Shown: positions 8,405 to 16,430 of the stretch, piece after piece | Numbering within the stretch: the stretch's first letter is position 1 | Layout of the letters: every line of letters begins with the position of its first letter | Position numbers and translations under genes: made by a program | Assembly: GCF_947500695.1 (NCBI RefSeq) | Contig: NZ_CANMSS010000011.1 | Span: 111,833 to 175,832, forward strand | Source of the DNA: an uncultured Pseudoteredinibacter sp. | GTDB taxonomy: Bacteria; Pseudomonadota; Gammaproteobacteria; Pseudomonadales; Cellvibrionaceae | DNA length: 64,000 nt | Reading direction: 5' to 3' | Notes under the pieces: generated by a model | What the model saw: only the letters and a program-made list of their open reading frames with translations | What the model was told of the DNA's origin: nothing | Databases searched by the model: none

Positions 8405-9718
8405 TTGTTTTTTGATCGACCCGATTCAGGTGAGCTGGCGGTTCTGGTTCACCTGGATCTCTCTCGCAGTGATGATTCAGACGACCCGCGTGAATTTGAA
8501 GAGCTAGTGCTTTCAGCCGGCGGAGACCCAGTTGCTTTTGTAACTGGCCAGCGTCAAAGTCCCACCTCAAATTTTTTCATTGGTAGTGGCAAGCTTGATG
8601 AGCTCAAGCAGCTAGTGCAGCTGCATGGTGCCCAATTGGTTATTTTTAACCATGTGTTGAGCCCCAGCCAAGAGCGTAATCTTGAGCAAGAGCTCGAGTG
8701 CCGAGTGCTAGATCGCACCGGATTGATCCTAGATATCTTTGCCCAGCGCGCCCGCACCCACGAAGGTAAATTGCAAGTTGAGTTGGCGCAATTGCGTCAT
8801 ATGTCTACCCGCTTGATTCGAGGTTGGACTCACCTTGAGCGCCAAAAAGGTGGTATCGGCCTGCGTGGCCCGGGTGAAACGCAGCTTGAGTCAGACCGTC
8901 GGCTTTTACGTGGCCGTATTACGACCATCGAAAAGCGCTTGGAAAAAGTACGCAAGCAGCGTGACCAGGGGCGCCGCTCTCGCCAGCGCGCAGATTTACC
9001 CACCGTATCGTTGGTAGGCTACACCAATGCGGGTAAATCGACCTTATTTAACATCATTACCGAGGCCGGTGTTTATGTAAAGGACCAGCTGTTTGCAACA
9101 CTTGACCCTACCATGCGCCGTGTTGAGTTGGACGGTGTTGGTGCGGCGGTACTTGCAGATACGGTAGGTTTTGTTTCGCATTTGCCTCACAAGCTGGTAG
9201 AAGCATTTAGAGCAACACTCGAAGAGGCGGCCAATGCGGATTTGTTGTTGCATGTTATCGACGCCGCAGCCGAAGAGCGTGATCGTAATATTGAGGCGGT
9301 GGCTGAGGTCTTGGATGAAATCGGCGCCGGAGAGATTCCGTCGCTGAAAATCATGAATAAAATTGATTTGATGGGCTTGCCAGCTCGTATAGATCGAGAC
9401 GATACCGGTCAGCCGGTGGCCGTTTGGCTCTCGGCTCAGAGCGGTGAAGGTGTGGACTTGCTCTTGCAGGCTATTGCTGAGCGAGTCGGCCGCGATATGA
9501 TCCATCAAACCTACAGCATGGCGGGCATAGATGTAGCGGCCAGTGGGCGTTTGCGCTCTCGCTTTTATGCCAACAACGCGGTGTTGGCAGAAGGCTATAA
9601 TGACGAGGGCGTCATGCAGCTTGAATTGCGGATGCCGCGTAGTGATTTTTGTCGAATCTTAGCCGCAGAAAATTTAAAAGAAGCCGATGTTGAAATAGCG
9701 GCTAATGCTACAGGCTAA
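8405..9718 (+). CDS. hflX: Ribosome-associated GTPase HflX
   Basis: HflX is a GTPase that binds the 50S subunit and splits or rescues stalled and heat-stressed ribosomes. After the N-terminal HflX domain with its GGIGLRGPGETQLE signature come a helical linker and the G domain: G1 GYTNAGKST, G3 DTVGFVSHLPH and G4 NKID. The start is a TTG at 8405, giving MFFDRPDSGE, which resembles the N-terminus of Pseudomonas HflX; no better ATG exists. The length (437 aa) is usual. It follows hfq closely and is probably cotranscribed. Confidence 0.96.
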   Translation: MFFDRPDSGELAVLVHLDLSRSDDSDDPREFEELVLSAGGDPVAFVTGQRQSPTSNFFIGSGKLDELKQLVQLHGAQLVIFNHVLSPSQERNLEQELECRVLDRTGLILDIFAQRARTHEGKLQVELAQLRHMSTRLIRGWTHLERQKGGIGLRGPGETQLESDRRLLRGRITTIEKRLEKVRKQRDQGRRSRQRADLPTVSLVGYTNAGKSTLFNIITEAGVYVKDQLFATLDPTMRRVELDGVGAAVLADTVGFVSHLPHKLVEAFRATLEEAANADLLLHVIDAAAEERDRNIEAVAEVLDEIGAGEIPSLKIMNKIDLMGLPARIDRDDTGQPVAVWLSAQSGEGVDLLLQAIAERVGRDMIHQTYSMAGIDVAASGRLRSRFYANNAVLAEGYNDEGVMQLELRMPRSDFCRILAAENLKEADVEIAANATG

Positions 9719-9862
9719 GTTTTACTTTGTGCTTTTTGCCGCAATTTAGCGTAGTACTGCGCTATTAAGTTGCGTAAGTTTGCTTGTAAAATGGCGTATC
9801 AGCCTTATATTGATGAATAACAATTCACAGGTGGTTTACCGCCTTTTGACTGGAGAAACTCT

Positions 9863-11017
9863 ATGGCCTGGAATGAACCGGGTGGGAACAATAAAGACCC
9901 TTGGGGCGGTGGAAACCGCGGCGGTGGCAATAAAAACGATGGCCCGCCGGATTTAGACGAAGTGTTTAAAAAACTCCAGGATCGCCTCGATAGTGTCTTT
10001 GGCGGTAATGGCGGTGGTAGCTCTTCCAGTAAGGGAAGTGGCTTGCCATTTATGCTGATCTTTATTGTTCTGGGTGTGTTTTACATAGTTCAGAGCCTCT
10101 ATCAGATTGATGAGCAGGAACGTGGTGTCGTTTTGTTTTTAGGCAAATATGACCGCACTATGGGGCCGGGATTGAAATTTGCTCCGGCTTTTATTGAGCA
10201 GGTTGTGATTGTAAATGTTACGAAACAACGTACTCATGCAGCTCAGTCTTCAATGCTGACGAAAGACGAAAATATCGTTCAGGTTGATTTGTCGGTGCAG
10301 TACAACATTGCCGACCCGGAGGCTTACACCCTGCGTGTAAGAAACCCGGACGGCACTTTAGTGCAGGCAACCGATTCCGCCTTGCGCCATGTTGTCGGTT
10401 CATCACGCATGGATGATGTGCTAACGGTGGGTCGAGAAAAGATTGCCCAGGACGTGCAGATTCGCCTGCAGGAGTATTTGGACAACTATCAAACCGGTAT
10501 CTTGGTCAGCAAGGTAAACATGGAGGGCGTTGAGCCGCCACGTGAAGTGCAAGACGCCTTTGATGATGTGATTAAAGCTCGAGAGGACAAAACTCGTACC
10601 GAAAACGAAGCTCAGGCTTATGCCAATGGCATTATTCCTGAGGCGCGAGGTAAGGCCCAGCGTATGGTGGAAGAGGCTAATGCCTATCAAGCCGAGGTAG
10701 TTAGTCGTGCGAAAGGTGAGGCAGAGCGCTTTACCGATCTTTTAGTAGAGTACAAAAAAGCCCCAGAAGTAACCCGTGAGCGCATGTATCTAGATGCGGT
10801 TGAGCAGGTGATGGCGCGTTCATCCAAAGTGATGATCGATGTGGAAGGTGGCAATAACATGCTGTACTTACCTCTGGATAAGATTGCCAAACCAAGTGGT
10901 AGTAGCTACCCATCCAGTCAGGTGGTTTCACCAGATGTGGTGCGTGATATTAAGAACCGTGTGATCGACGAGTTGCGTCGTGATGCTGCGGCCAGTCGTC
11001 GTAGGGAGGCTCGCTAA
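9863..11017 (+). CDS. hflK: FtsH protease modulator HflK
   Basis: HflK is a bitopic inner-membrane SPFH protein that assembles with HflC into a cage around the FtsH protease. The N-terminus is Gly/Asn-rich (about 1-60, GGGNRGGG type). One membrane segment follows (about 67-85), then the periplasmic SPFH/Band 7 domain (DEQERGVVLFLGKY onward) and a long helical region with EARGKAQRMVEEA. The length (384 aa) is usual. Its stop overlaps the hflC start in TAATG, so the two are translationally coupled. A 144-base gap after hflX could hold a promoter. Confidence 0.97.
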   Translation: MAWNEPGGNNKDPWGGGNRGGGNKNDGPPDLDEVFKKLQDRLDSVFGGNGGGSSSSKGSGLPFMLIFIVLGVFYIVQSLYQIDEQERGVVLFLGKYDRTMGPGLKFAPAFIEQVVIVNVTKQRTHAAQSSMLTKDENIVQVDLSVQYNIADPEAYTLRVRNPDGTLVQATDSALRHVVGSSRMDDVLTVGREKIAQDVQIRLQEYLDNYQTGILVSKVNMEGVEPPREVQDAFDDVIKAREDKTRTENEAQAYANGIIPEARGKAQRMVEEANAYQAEVVSRAKGEAERFTDLLVEYKKAPEVTRERMYLDAVEQVMARSSKVMIDVEGGNNMLYLPLDKIAKPSGSSYPSSQVVSPDVVRDIKNRVIDELRRDAAASRRREAR

Positions 11018-11898
11018 TGAGTACTAAAACGTTATTTGGCTTACTGCTCATGGGGCTGGCCTTACTGATCGGCTCTAGCAGTTTGTTTATAATTAATGAA
11101 ACTGAGCGTGCGGTAATGCTGCGTTTCGGAGCTATCGAAAAAGCCGATATAGAGCCAGGCTTAGGTTTCAAAGTGCCTTTTATGAATAATGTTCGTCGCT
11201 TTGACGCACGGATACTGACTCTAGATTCACCTCCTGAGCGTATTTTTACCATTGAGAAAAAAGCTTTGATGGTAGACTCTTTTGCTAAGTGGCGCATTGC
11301 TGATGTTGGTACTTACTATCAAGCAACCTCAGGTGAGGAGCGTACAGCCGTACGTTTGCTTAGCCAACGCGTAAATGAAGGCCTGCGTAACCAGTTTGGT
11401 GGCCGCTCACTACAAGAGGTGGTTAGTGGTGAGCGTGATGAACTGATGGCCGACTTAACCCGCGATCTGAATGAGATTACTCAGAAGGAAATCGGCGTTG
11501 AGCTGGTCGATGTGCGAGTGAAGAAAATTGACTTGCCTGAAGATGTTAGTGGCTCGGTATATGACCGTATGACCTCAGAGCGTGAAAAGGAAGCCCGTGA
11601 TTATCGTGCAAAAGGTCGTGAACAGGCTGAAGTTATCCGCGCTGATGCAGACCGCCAAAAAGCCGTACTTGAGGCCGAAGCTTATCGTGAGTCTGAATTG
11701 ATTCGTGGTGATGGTGATGCGGAAGCGGCGTCTATTTATGCCGCTGCTTATAATCAAGACCCTGAGTTCTATTCATTTGTGCGCAGCTTGAATGCCTATA
11801 AGAACTCCTTTAAGGGTCGTGAAGATATGTTGTTGGTGGATCCAAAGAGCGATTTCTTCCGCTATTTGAACAATTCCCAAGGCAAATCTTCCAAGTAA
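11017..11898 (+). CDS. hflC: FtsH protease modulator HflC
   Basis: HflC is the partner of HflK in the FtsH-HflKC membrane quality-control complex. An N-terminal membrane anchor (about 5-27) is followed by an SPFH domain starting NETERAVMLRFGAIEK and a helical stalk with EKEARDYRAKGREQAEVIRADADR. The length (293 aa) is normal. The ATG overlaps the hflK stop. Two hairpin terminator candidates follow. The small DUF2065 gene often found between hflC and purA or hisZ was not found. Confidence 0.97.
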   Translation: MSTKTLFGLLLMGLALLIGSSSLFIINETERAVMLRFGAIEKADIEPGLGFKVPFMNNVRRFDARILTLDSPPERIFTIEKKALMVDSFAKWRIADVGTYYQATSGEERTAVRLLSQRVNEGLRNQFGGRSLQEVVSGERDELMADLTRDLNEITQKEIGVELVDVRVKKIDLPEDVSGSVYDRMTSEREKEARDYRAKGREQAEVIRADADRQKAVLEAEAYRESELIRGDGDAEAASIYAAAYNQDPEFYSFVRSLNAYKNSFKGREDMLLVDPKSDFFRYLNNSQGKSSK

Positions 11899-11925
11899 GC
11901 CTTAAATAGACCATTGTCCATGAGG

Positions 11926-11947
11926 AAATAGCCCAAGGGGCTATTTT
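11926..11947 (+). terminator. Hairpin after hflC (first of two)
   Basis: A perfect 9-bp stem, AAATAGCCC and GGGCTATTT, with a three-base loop is followed by only a short T run, 28 bases after the hflC stop. Confidence 0.65.
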
Positions 11948-11974
11948 CCATGGCAAAGAAAATGGTAAAATCAG

Positions 11975-12003
11975 AAAAACCGGGCCTTGGTCCGGTTTTT
12001 TTG
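11975..12003 (+). terminator. Rho-independent terminator of the hfl operon
   Basis: The stem AAAACCGG / CCGGTTTT around a GCCTTGGT loop runs into an unbroken T tract. Together with the hairpin 30 bases upstream it should end most transcripts from hflKC. Confidence 0.8.
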
Positions 12004-12008
12004 TGTGT

Positions 12009-12208
12009 GGGCCAAAAACGGCCCTGAGAAGAGTAGGTTCGCAAGTGGTGAGCTGGGCTTGTCCAGCTCCATTAGTGTTTGGAGGGTGATCCCTAACGAC
12101 GCTGTCACCATCGGCACCACCCGGTCGTACAAGGGCCCGGTGAATGATTCACACATTCGTAAATTCCTAGCTTTTATAAGTTGGGGCGGGATCGTGATAA
12201 GCGTCCCG
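12009..12208 (+). ncRNA. Candidate structured leader or small RNA upstream of hisZ
   Basis: About 200 bases between the hfl terminator and hisZ hold at least four good stem candidates: GGGCC/GGCCC (12009-12024), GAGCTGG/CCAGCTC (12050-12069), GGTGA/TCACC (12085-12109), GTGAAT-G-ATTCAC (12140-12152) and CGGGA/TCCCG (12187-12208). A CCCGG/CCGG pairing near 12120-12140 is also possible. No protein frame here looks real. It could be a 5' regulatory leader of hisZ-purA or an independent RNA. I recognise no known riboswitch class. Confidence 0.4.
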
Positions 12209-12249
12209 ATAAATGTACCTGAATTAATTAAACGTGAAGGATTGTCACC

Positions 12250-13446
12250 ATGAGCACTGGCCCGGCCAATGTCGACCGCTGGTTATTGCCCGATGGCGTG
12301 GAAGAGATGCTGCCCGCTGAGGCGGCAAAAATCGAAGCTTTACGCCGCCGTTTGATCGATACCTATCGCAGTTGGGGTTATGACCAAGTTATTCCCCCGC
12401 TGATTGAATACACAGATTCGCTACTGATTGGTCTTGGGCATGATCTTGATCTGCTGACCTTTAAAATGACCGATCAGTTAAGTGGCCGCACCTTGGGTAT
12501 TCGCGCGGATATTACTCCGCAAACTGCCCGTATGGATGCCCACAGTTTTCGTCGTCAGGGGCCAAATCGCCTCTGCTACGCAGGCCATGTTCTGCACACC
12601 AAGCCAAAGGGGCCACTGGCCACTCGCTCGCCGATTCAAGCGGGTGTGGAGCTATTTGGTGAGGCAGGTTTAGACGCCGATATTGAAGTGGTTTCCTTAA
12701 TGTTGGAAACACTCAAATTAGCTGGAATTGAAAAAGCCAATATCGACTTAGGTCATGTTGGTATTTATCGCGCTGTTGCCGAGGCTGCCGGCCTGGATGA
12801 GCAAGAGCAACAAACCTTTTTTGACCTGCTGCAACACAAAGCGATCTCAGAACTGGAACAATGGCTGGAAGGTTTATCGCTGTCCGCTGAGTATATTGAT
12901 TTGCTACAGATGATGCCGCGCCTCGCTGGAGATCAGTCAGTGTTGGCCAAAGCTAGGCAGTGGTTCCAAGGTGTATCTGAAGATGCTTTAGCTGCGCTGG
13001 ATGAGTTAGAGGCTATTGCGCAAGTTATCGAGCAGCGTTATCCGGATACCCAGATGTACTTCGATCTTTCTGAGGTACGTGGTTATAACTATCACACAGG
13101 TTTGGTGTTTGCGGCTTATGCCGATGGCGTTGGTCAGGCGATTGCCAATGGCGGCCGTTATGATCACATTGGTGAAGTGTTTGGCCGTGCGAGGCCCGCG
13201 ACAGGTTTTGCTGTTGATGTGACTAAGTTGGCGCAGTTGTTGGAATCGAGTCCTGCTGAAGTGAAGGGCATTTACGCCCCAGCCAGTGAAGATCCCGCTC
13301 AGTGGCAGGCAATTCAAACATTGCGCAGCCAAGGTGAAAGAGTAGTTTGTGGTTTGGCCGATCAAGTGGCCATCCAAGAAGAGTTGGCCTGTGATCGCCA
13401 GCTAGAGTTAATTAATGGCGACTACCAAGTCGTTGAGTGGCGTTAA
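12250..13446 (+). CDS. hisZ: ATP phosphoribosyltransferase regulatory subunit HisZ
   Basis: HisZ is a catalytically inactive histidyl-tRNA synthetase paralogue that binds the short form of HisG and enables the first step of histidine synthesis and its feedback control. The class II synthetase-like core is visible: RADITPQTARMDAH near residue 90 and RGYNYHTGLVFAAY near 277, with a C-terminal region shorter than in HisRS (398 aa). It implies a short HisG elsewhere. It lies 36 bases before purA, an order typical of Pseudomonas-type genomes. The ATG follows a GAAGGA ribosome binding site. Confidence 0.95.
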   Translation: MSTGPANVDRWLLPDGVEEMLPAEAAKIEALRRRLIDTYRSWGYDQVIPPLIEYTDSLLIGLGHDLDLLTFKMTDQLSGRTLGIRADITPQTARMDAHSFRRQGPNRLCYAGHVLHTKPKGPLATRSPIQAGVELFGEAGLDADIEVVSLMLETLKLAGIEKANIDLGHVGIYRAVAEAAGLDEQEQQTFFDLLQHKAISELEQWLEGLSLSAEYIDLLQMMPRLAGDQSVLAKARQWFQGVSEDALAALDELEAIAQVIEQRYPDTQMYFDLSEVRGYNYHTGLVFAAYADGVGQAIANGGRYDHIGEVFGRARPATGFAVDVTKLAQLLESSPAEVKGIYAPASEDPAQWQAIQTLRSQGERVVCGLADQVAIQEELACDRQLELINGDYQVVEWR

Positions 13447-13482
13447 GCCAGCAAAGCTTTATACAGTTAAGAGCGTGAAAAC

Positions 13483-14775
13483 ATGGGCAAGAACGTAGTT
13501 ATTTTAGGCACCCAGTGGGGCGATGAGGGTAAGGGTAAGATTGTTGATCTACTTACTGATCAAGTTTCCTTGGTGGCTCGCTTTCAGGGTGGTCACAATG
13601 CAGGCCACACTTTGGTTATTGAAGGTGAAAAAACCGTATTACACCTGATTCCATCGGGTATTTTGCGCGATGGCGTAACCTGCATGATTGGTAACGGTGT
13701 GGTGTTGGCTCCCGATGCTTTGTTAAAAGAAATGGCTGAGCTGGAAGCTAAAGGCGTGCCGGTACGCGAGCGTTTGCGCTTGTCACCATCTTGCCCTTTG
13801 ATCTTGCCTTACCATGTTTCTTTGGATCAGGCTCGTGAAGCTGCACGCGGCAGCAAAAAAATCGGTACTACTGGTCGTGGTATTGGTCCTGCCTATGAAG
13901 ACAAAGTAGCTCGTCGCGGTTTGCGTTTGGGTGACTTAATGAATGCTGATCGCTTCGCGACGAAGCTAAAAGAAGTGTTGGAATACCATAACTTCGCGAT
14001 TGAGCATTACTACAAGGCTGAGCCTTTAGATTACGATAAAGTTTTGGCCGATGCTTTGGCTTGGGGCGAGGAGTTACGTCCATTAGTCGCTGATGTAACC
14101 GATATGCTGCACAATGCTCGTGAAGCTGACGAAAACATTTTGTTTGAAGGTGCTCAGGGCTCTTTATTGGATATCGATCATGGTACCTACCCATTTGTAA
14201 CTTCTTCAAATACCACTGCAGGTGGTACAGCTACTGGTTCTGGCTTTGGTCCACTTTATTTGGATTATGTTTTGGGTATCACTAAGGCCTATACCACGCG
14301 TGTTGGCTCTGGTCCTTTCCCTACCGAGCTGTCTTGTGAAGTTGGTAAGCACTTGGGTGTTGTTGGTCATGAATTCGGTGCAACCACTGGTCGTGAGCGA
14401 CGCACAGGTTGGTTCGATGCGGTAGCGGTTAAACATGCTATTCGTATTAACTCTATCTCTGGTTTGTGCCTAACTAAGCTTGATGTTTTAGATGGCTTAG
14501 AGAAGGTGTGCATCTGTACGGGCTACCAAGATAAAGCGGGCAATGCTATTTCTGTACCTTTTGATGCGGAAGGTTGGGAAGAAGTGCAGCCAATCTATGA
14601 AGAGATGCCAGGTTGGACTGAGTCTACTGTGGGTGCTCAATCGATTGATGTCTTGCCGCAAGCGGCGCGCGATTATATTGCGCGCTTGGAAGAGCTTGTT
14701 GGTGCGCCGGTTGATATCGTTTCAACAGGCCCTGATCGCGTAGAAACCATTATTTTGCGTCAGCCATTTGCGTAA
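13483..14775 (+). CDS. purA: Adenylosuccinate synthetase PurA
   Basis: PurA joins IMP and aspartate using GTP in the first committed step to AMP. The P-loop-like WGDEGKGK near residues 12-19, GGHNAGHT (about 38-45), the GTTGRGIGPAYEDK segment (about 128-141) and GSGPFPTE are all intact. The length is 430 aa, as in E. coli. It is probably cotranscribed with hisZ and is followed by a clear terminator. Confidence 0.98.
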   Translation: MGKNVVILGTQWGDEGKGKIVDLLTDQVSLVARFQGGHNAGHTLVIEGEKTVLHLIPSGILRDGVTCMIGNGVVLAPDALLKEMAELEAKGVPVRERLRLSPSCPLILPYHVSLDQAREAARGSKKIGTTGRGIGPAYEDKVARRGLRLGDLMNADRFATKLKEVLEYHNFAIEHYYKAEPLDYDKVLADALAWGEELRPLVADVTDMLHNAREADENILFEGAQGSLLDIDHGTYPFVTSSNTTAGGTATGSGFGPLYLDYVLGITKAYTTRVGSGPFPTELSCEVGKHLGVVGHEFGATTGRERRTGWFDAVAVKHAIRINSISGLCLTKLDVLDGLEKVCICTGYQDKAGNAISVPFDAEGWEEVQPIYEEMPGWTESTVGAQSIDVLPQAARDYIARLEELVGAPVDIVSTGPDRVETIILRQPFA

Positions 14776-14800
14776 TAATTAGTTTGTTCGTGAAGTTCAA

Positions 14801-14827
14801 AACGCCTGGCTTATGCTGGGCGTTTTT
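14801..14827 (+). terminator. purA terminator
   Basis: AACGCC(TGGC) pairs with (GCTG)GGCGTT around a short loop and is followed by TTTTTGTTT, 25 bases after the purA stop. Confidence 0.8.
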
Positions 14828-14969
14828 GTTTCTGGGTTGTACAAAGGAGTAGATGTCTGGCCGCTTTTTGCCCCTGTAGAGCCTAATCTGGAACGAGCTC
14901 AATCCGTGGATTCGCACCATCCGGCGGTGAAGAGTTTTTGCAGTACTATCGGTTAATCTCCAATGTAGA

Positions 14970-15080
14970 TTTTAGTCCCCGATCATAAGATGAAGAACCG
15001 TAGAGCAGCACGGACGCTGCGAAGTCGAGCGCCCTTGGACGGTTTAAGCGCGTTCTACATCTTATGATCGGGGGCTAAAA
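14970..15080. repeat. 111-bp element with 29-bp terminal inverted repeats
   Basis: The left arm at 14970-14998 and the right arm at 15052-15080 are inverted copies matching at 27 of 29 positions (core CCGATCATAAGATG). The 53-base centre carries its own hairpin GCAGC/GCTGC (15005-15020) and GCGC repeats. It is non-coding and ends four bases from the stop of the leftward DUF6463 gene. A MITE-like mobile element or a large structured intergenic repeat fits; no target duplication is evident beside the arms. Confidence 0.8.
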
Positions 15081-15084
15081 GCGG

Positions 15085-15453
15085 TCAGGAATCCGCTCTA
15101 CCTACAGAGTTTTCGTTGTAAATTAACATTGCCAGCAACGGCGGGAAAAGCAACCAAAATCCTGAGGCGGGCATTAGAGTTACCCCAAGGCAATTAATCA
15201 CCAATAAGACTATGGCTATCGTCTTGGGTACGGCTTGGCCATGCTTCTCAATGCTCAGCACCAATAGACCAATTACAAACAGCAAACATCCGAACAGTAA
15301 AAACCATGTGGCAAGGCTTTGTTCGATATTATTGATACCGTTTATAAAACCTTGCTGCCCAATTTCTTGCAGCTCCTTAGTAAAACTGCTGATGCCAAAG
15401 AGTGTGTGCAGTAGCGCAACCACAATAATCCATATGCCTTTCCAGTTTTTCAT
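15085..15453 (-). CDS. DUF6463-type small membrane protein
   Basis: A 122-residue protein with four predicted membrane segments (about 5-22, 46-67, 76-93 and 97-112). The pattern WKGIWIIVVALLHTLFG at the start and PASGFWLLFPPLLAML near the end resembles DUF6463 proteins of unknown function. A GGG-rich ribosome binding site precedes the ATG. It stands alone between purA and a rightward gene. Function unknown. Confidence 0.75.
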   Translation of the reverse strand: MKNWKGIWIIVVALLHTLFGISSFTKELQEIGQQGFINGINNIEQSLATWFLLFGCLLFVIGLLVLSIEKHGQAVPKTIAIVLLVINCLGVTLMPASGFWLLFPPLLAMLIYNENSVGRADS

Positions 15454-15636
15454 ATTAGCCCTTTATTATTCTGTGTTGGTCTTAGCTTAAGGCCTTTGAG
15501 TTTATAATGGTATTTTAAATGCCTTAAGATAGCTCAAATTAGTGATATCACGATTGTGTTAATCTTTCTTGAAGCGAGGCATACTGTCTGCGTAGGTATA
15601 AAAAAGAAACTGAACTAAGAAGTAGCGAGCATTGCG

Positions 15637-16419
15637 ATGTACAAAGCTGCCATTTTTCCTGTGTTACTAGCTGTCATAACTCTGGCGGTATTTCCTATAC
15701 AATTAGCTGCGGCTAATTTACATGCCAGTACGAGCTCTGTTCCTCCATACGTCTACCAAGACGAAGGGGAACTATCCGGTTTGGCTGTTGAAATTATTCG
15801 TGAACTAGAACGCCGCCTAGATTTACCCCCTATAGATATTCACATTCAGCCTTGGAAGCGTGCGCTGCGTGATGCGGAAGATGGGCGAAGTAATTTTGTG
15901 TTTATGTCTGGGCCAGATAGCGAGCGCGAGCGATGGGGTGACTATATGAGCAGCCCTATCATTGTTGAGCGCTATAAGTTGTATCGTCTTAAAACGAAGG
16001 CTATCAGTTTGGCAAGCGATTATCAGCAAGCGAATGCCTATCGTATTGGCACCGAACGAGGCTGCCTTTATGGTCATGGGATTTTAAGAAGAGCAATTGA
16101 CCAGAAATTTTTTAGCAATACTATCTCCAGTGATACTGAAGCCAATTTGAAAATGCTGCTGACGGGTCGGGTGGATGTGATAGCTGGAGATGAGAGAAGA
16201 GTTCTCTGGAATCTAAAGAGGATGGGTATTGAAGATAAAGTTGTTGCGAATAGCTTTATTGATAATGCGCAAGAGCTTGTCCTAGAATGGCCCACTTACA
16301 TTGTTTTTTCAAAAAAGCGCAAACAAAAAGCTCTGAAAGCTCGTTTCGAAAAGGCTTTGCTAGAATTTAAGCAAAGCCAGTCCTATTTAGAGCTGTTAAA
16401 AAAATACCAGTCTAACTGA
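15637..16419 (+). CDS. Periplasmic amino-acid-type substrate-binding protein
   Basis: A 260-residue protein with an N-terminal signal peptide likely cleaved after LAAA (about residue 25), followed by a type II periplasmic binding fold (SBP_bac_3 style): VPPYVYQDEGELSGLAVEII is the usual first strand and helix, and GRVDVIAGDERRVLW the second lobe. No permease or ATPase gene is adjacent, so it may be an orphan binding protein or part of a sensory pathway. Such orphans are common in marine gammaproteobacteria. The ligand is unknown. Confidence 0.8.
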   Translation: MYKAAIFPVLLAVITLAVFPIQLAAANLHASTSSVPPYVYQDEGELSGLAVEIIRELERRLDLPPIDIHIQPWKRALRDAEDGRSNFVFMSGPDSERERWGDYMSSPIIVERYKLYRLKTKAISLASDYQQANAYRIGTERGCLYGHGILRRAIDQKFFSNTISSDTEANLKMLLTGRVDVIAGDERRVLWNLKRMGIEDKVVANSFIDNAQELVLEWPTYIVFSKKRKQKALKARFEKALLEFKQSQSYLELLKKYQSN

Positions 16420-16430
16420 TCGCTTTTATG

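Noticed and set aside
11987..12253. 88-residue frame between hflC and hisZ
   Set aside because: It starts inside a terminator loop, has no family features and overlaps several RNA stems; the expected DUF2065 protein is not encoded in it.
14970..15080. Integron attC site
   Set aside because: The arms lack the RYYYAAC/GTTRRRY core sites and no integrase or cassette structure is present.
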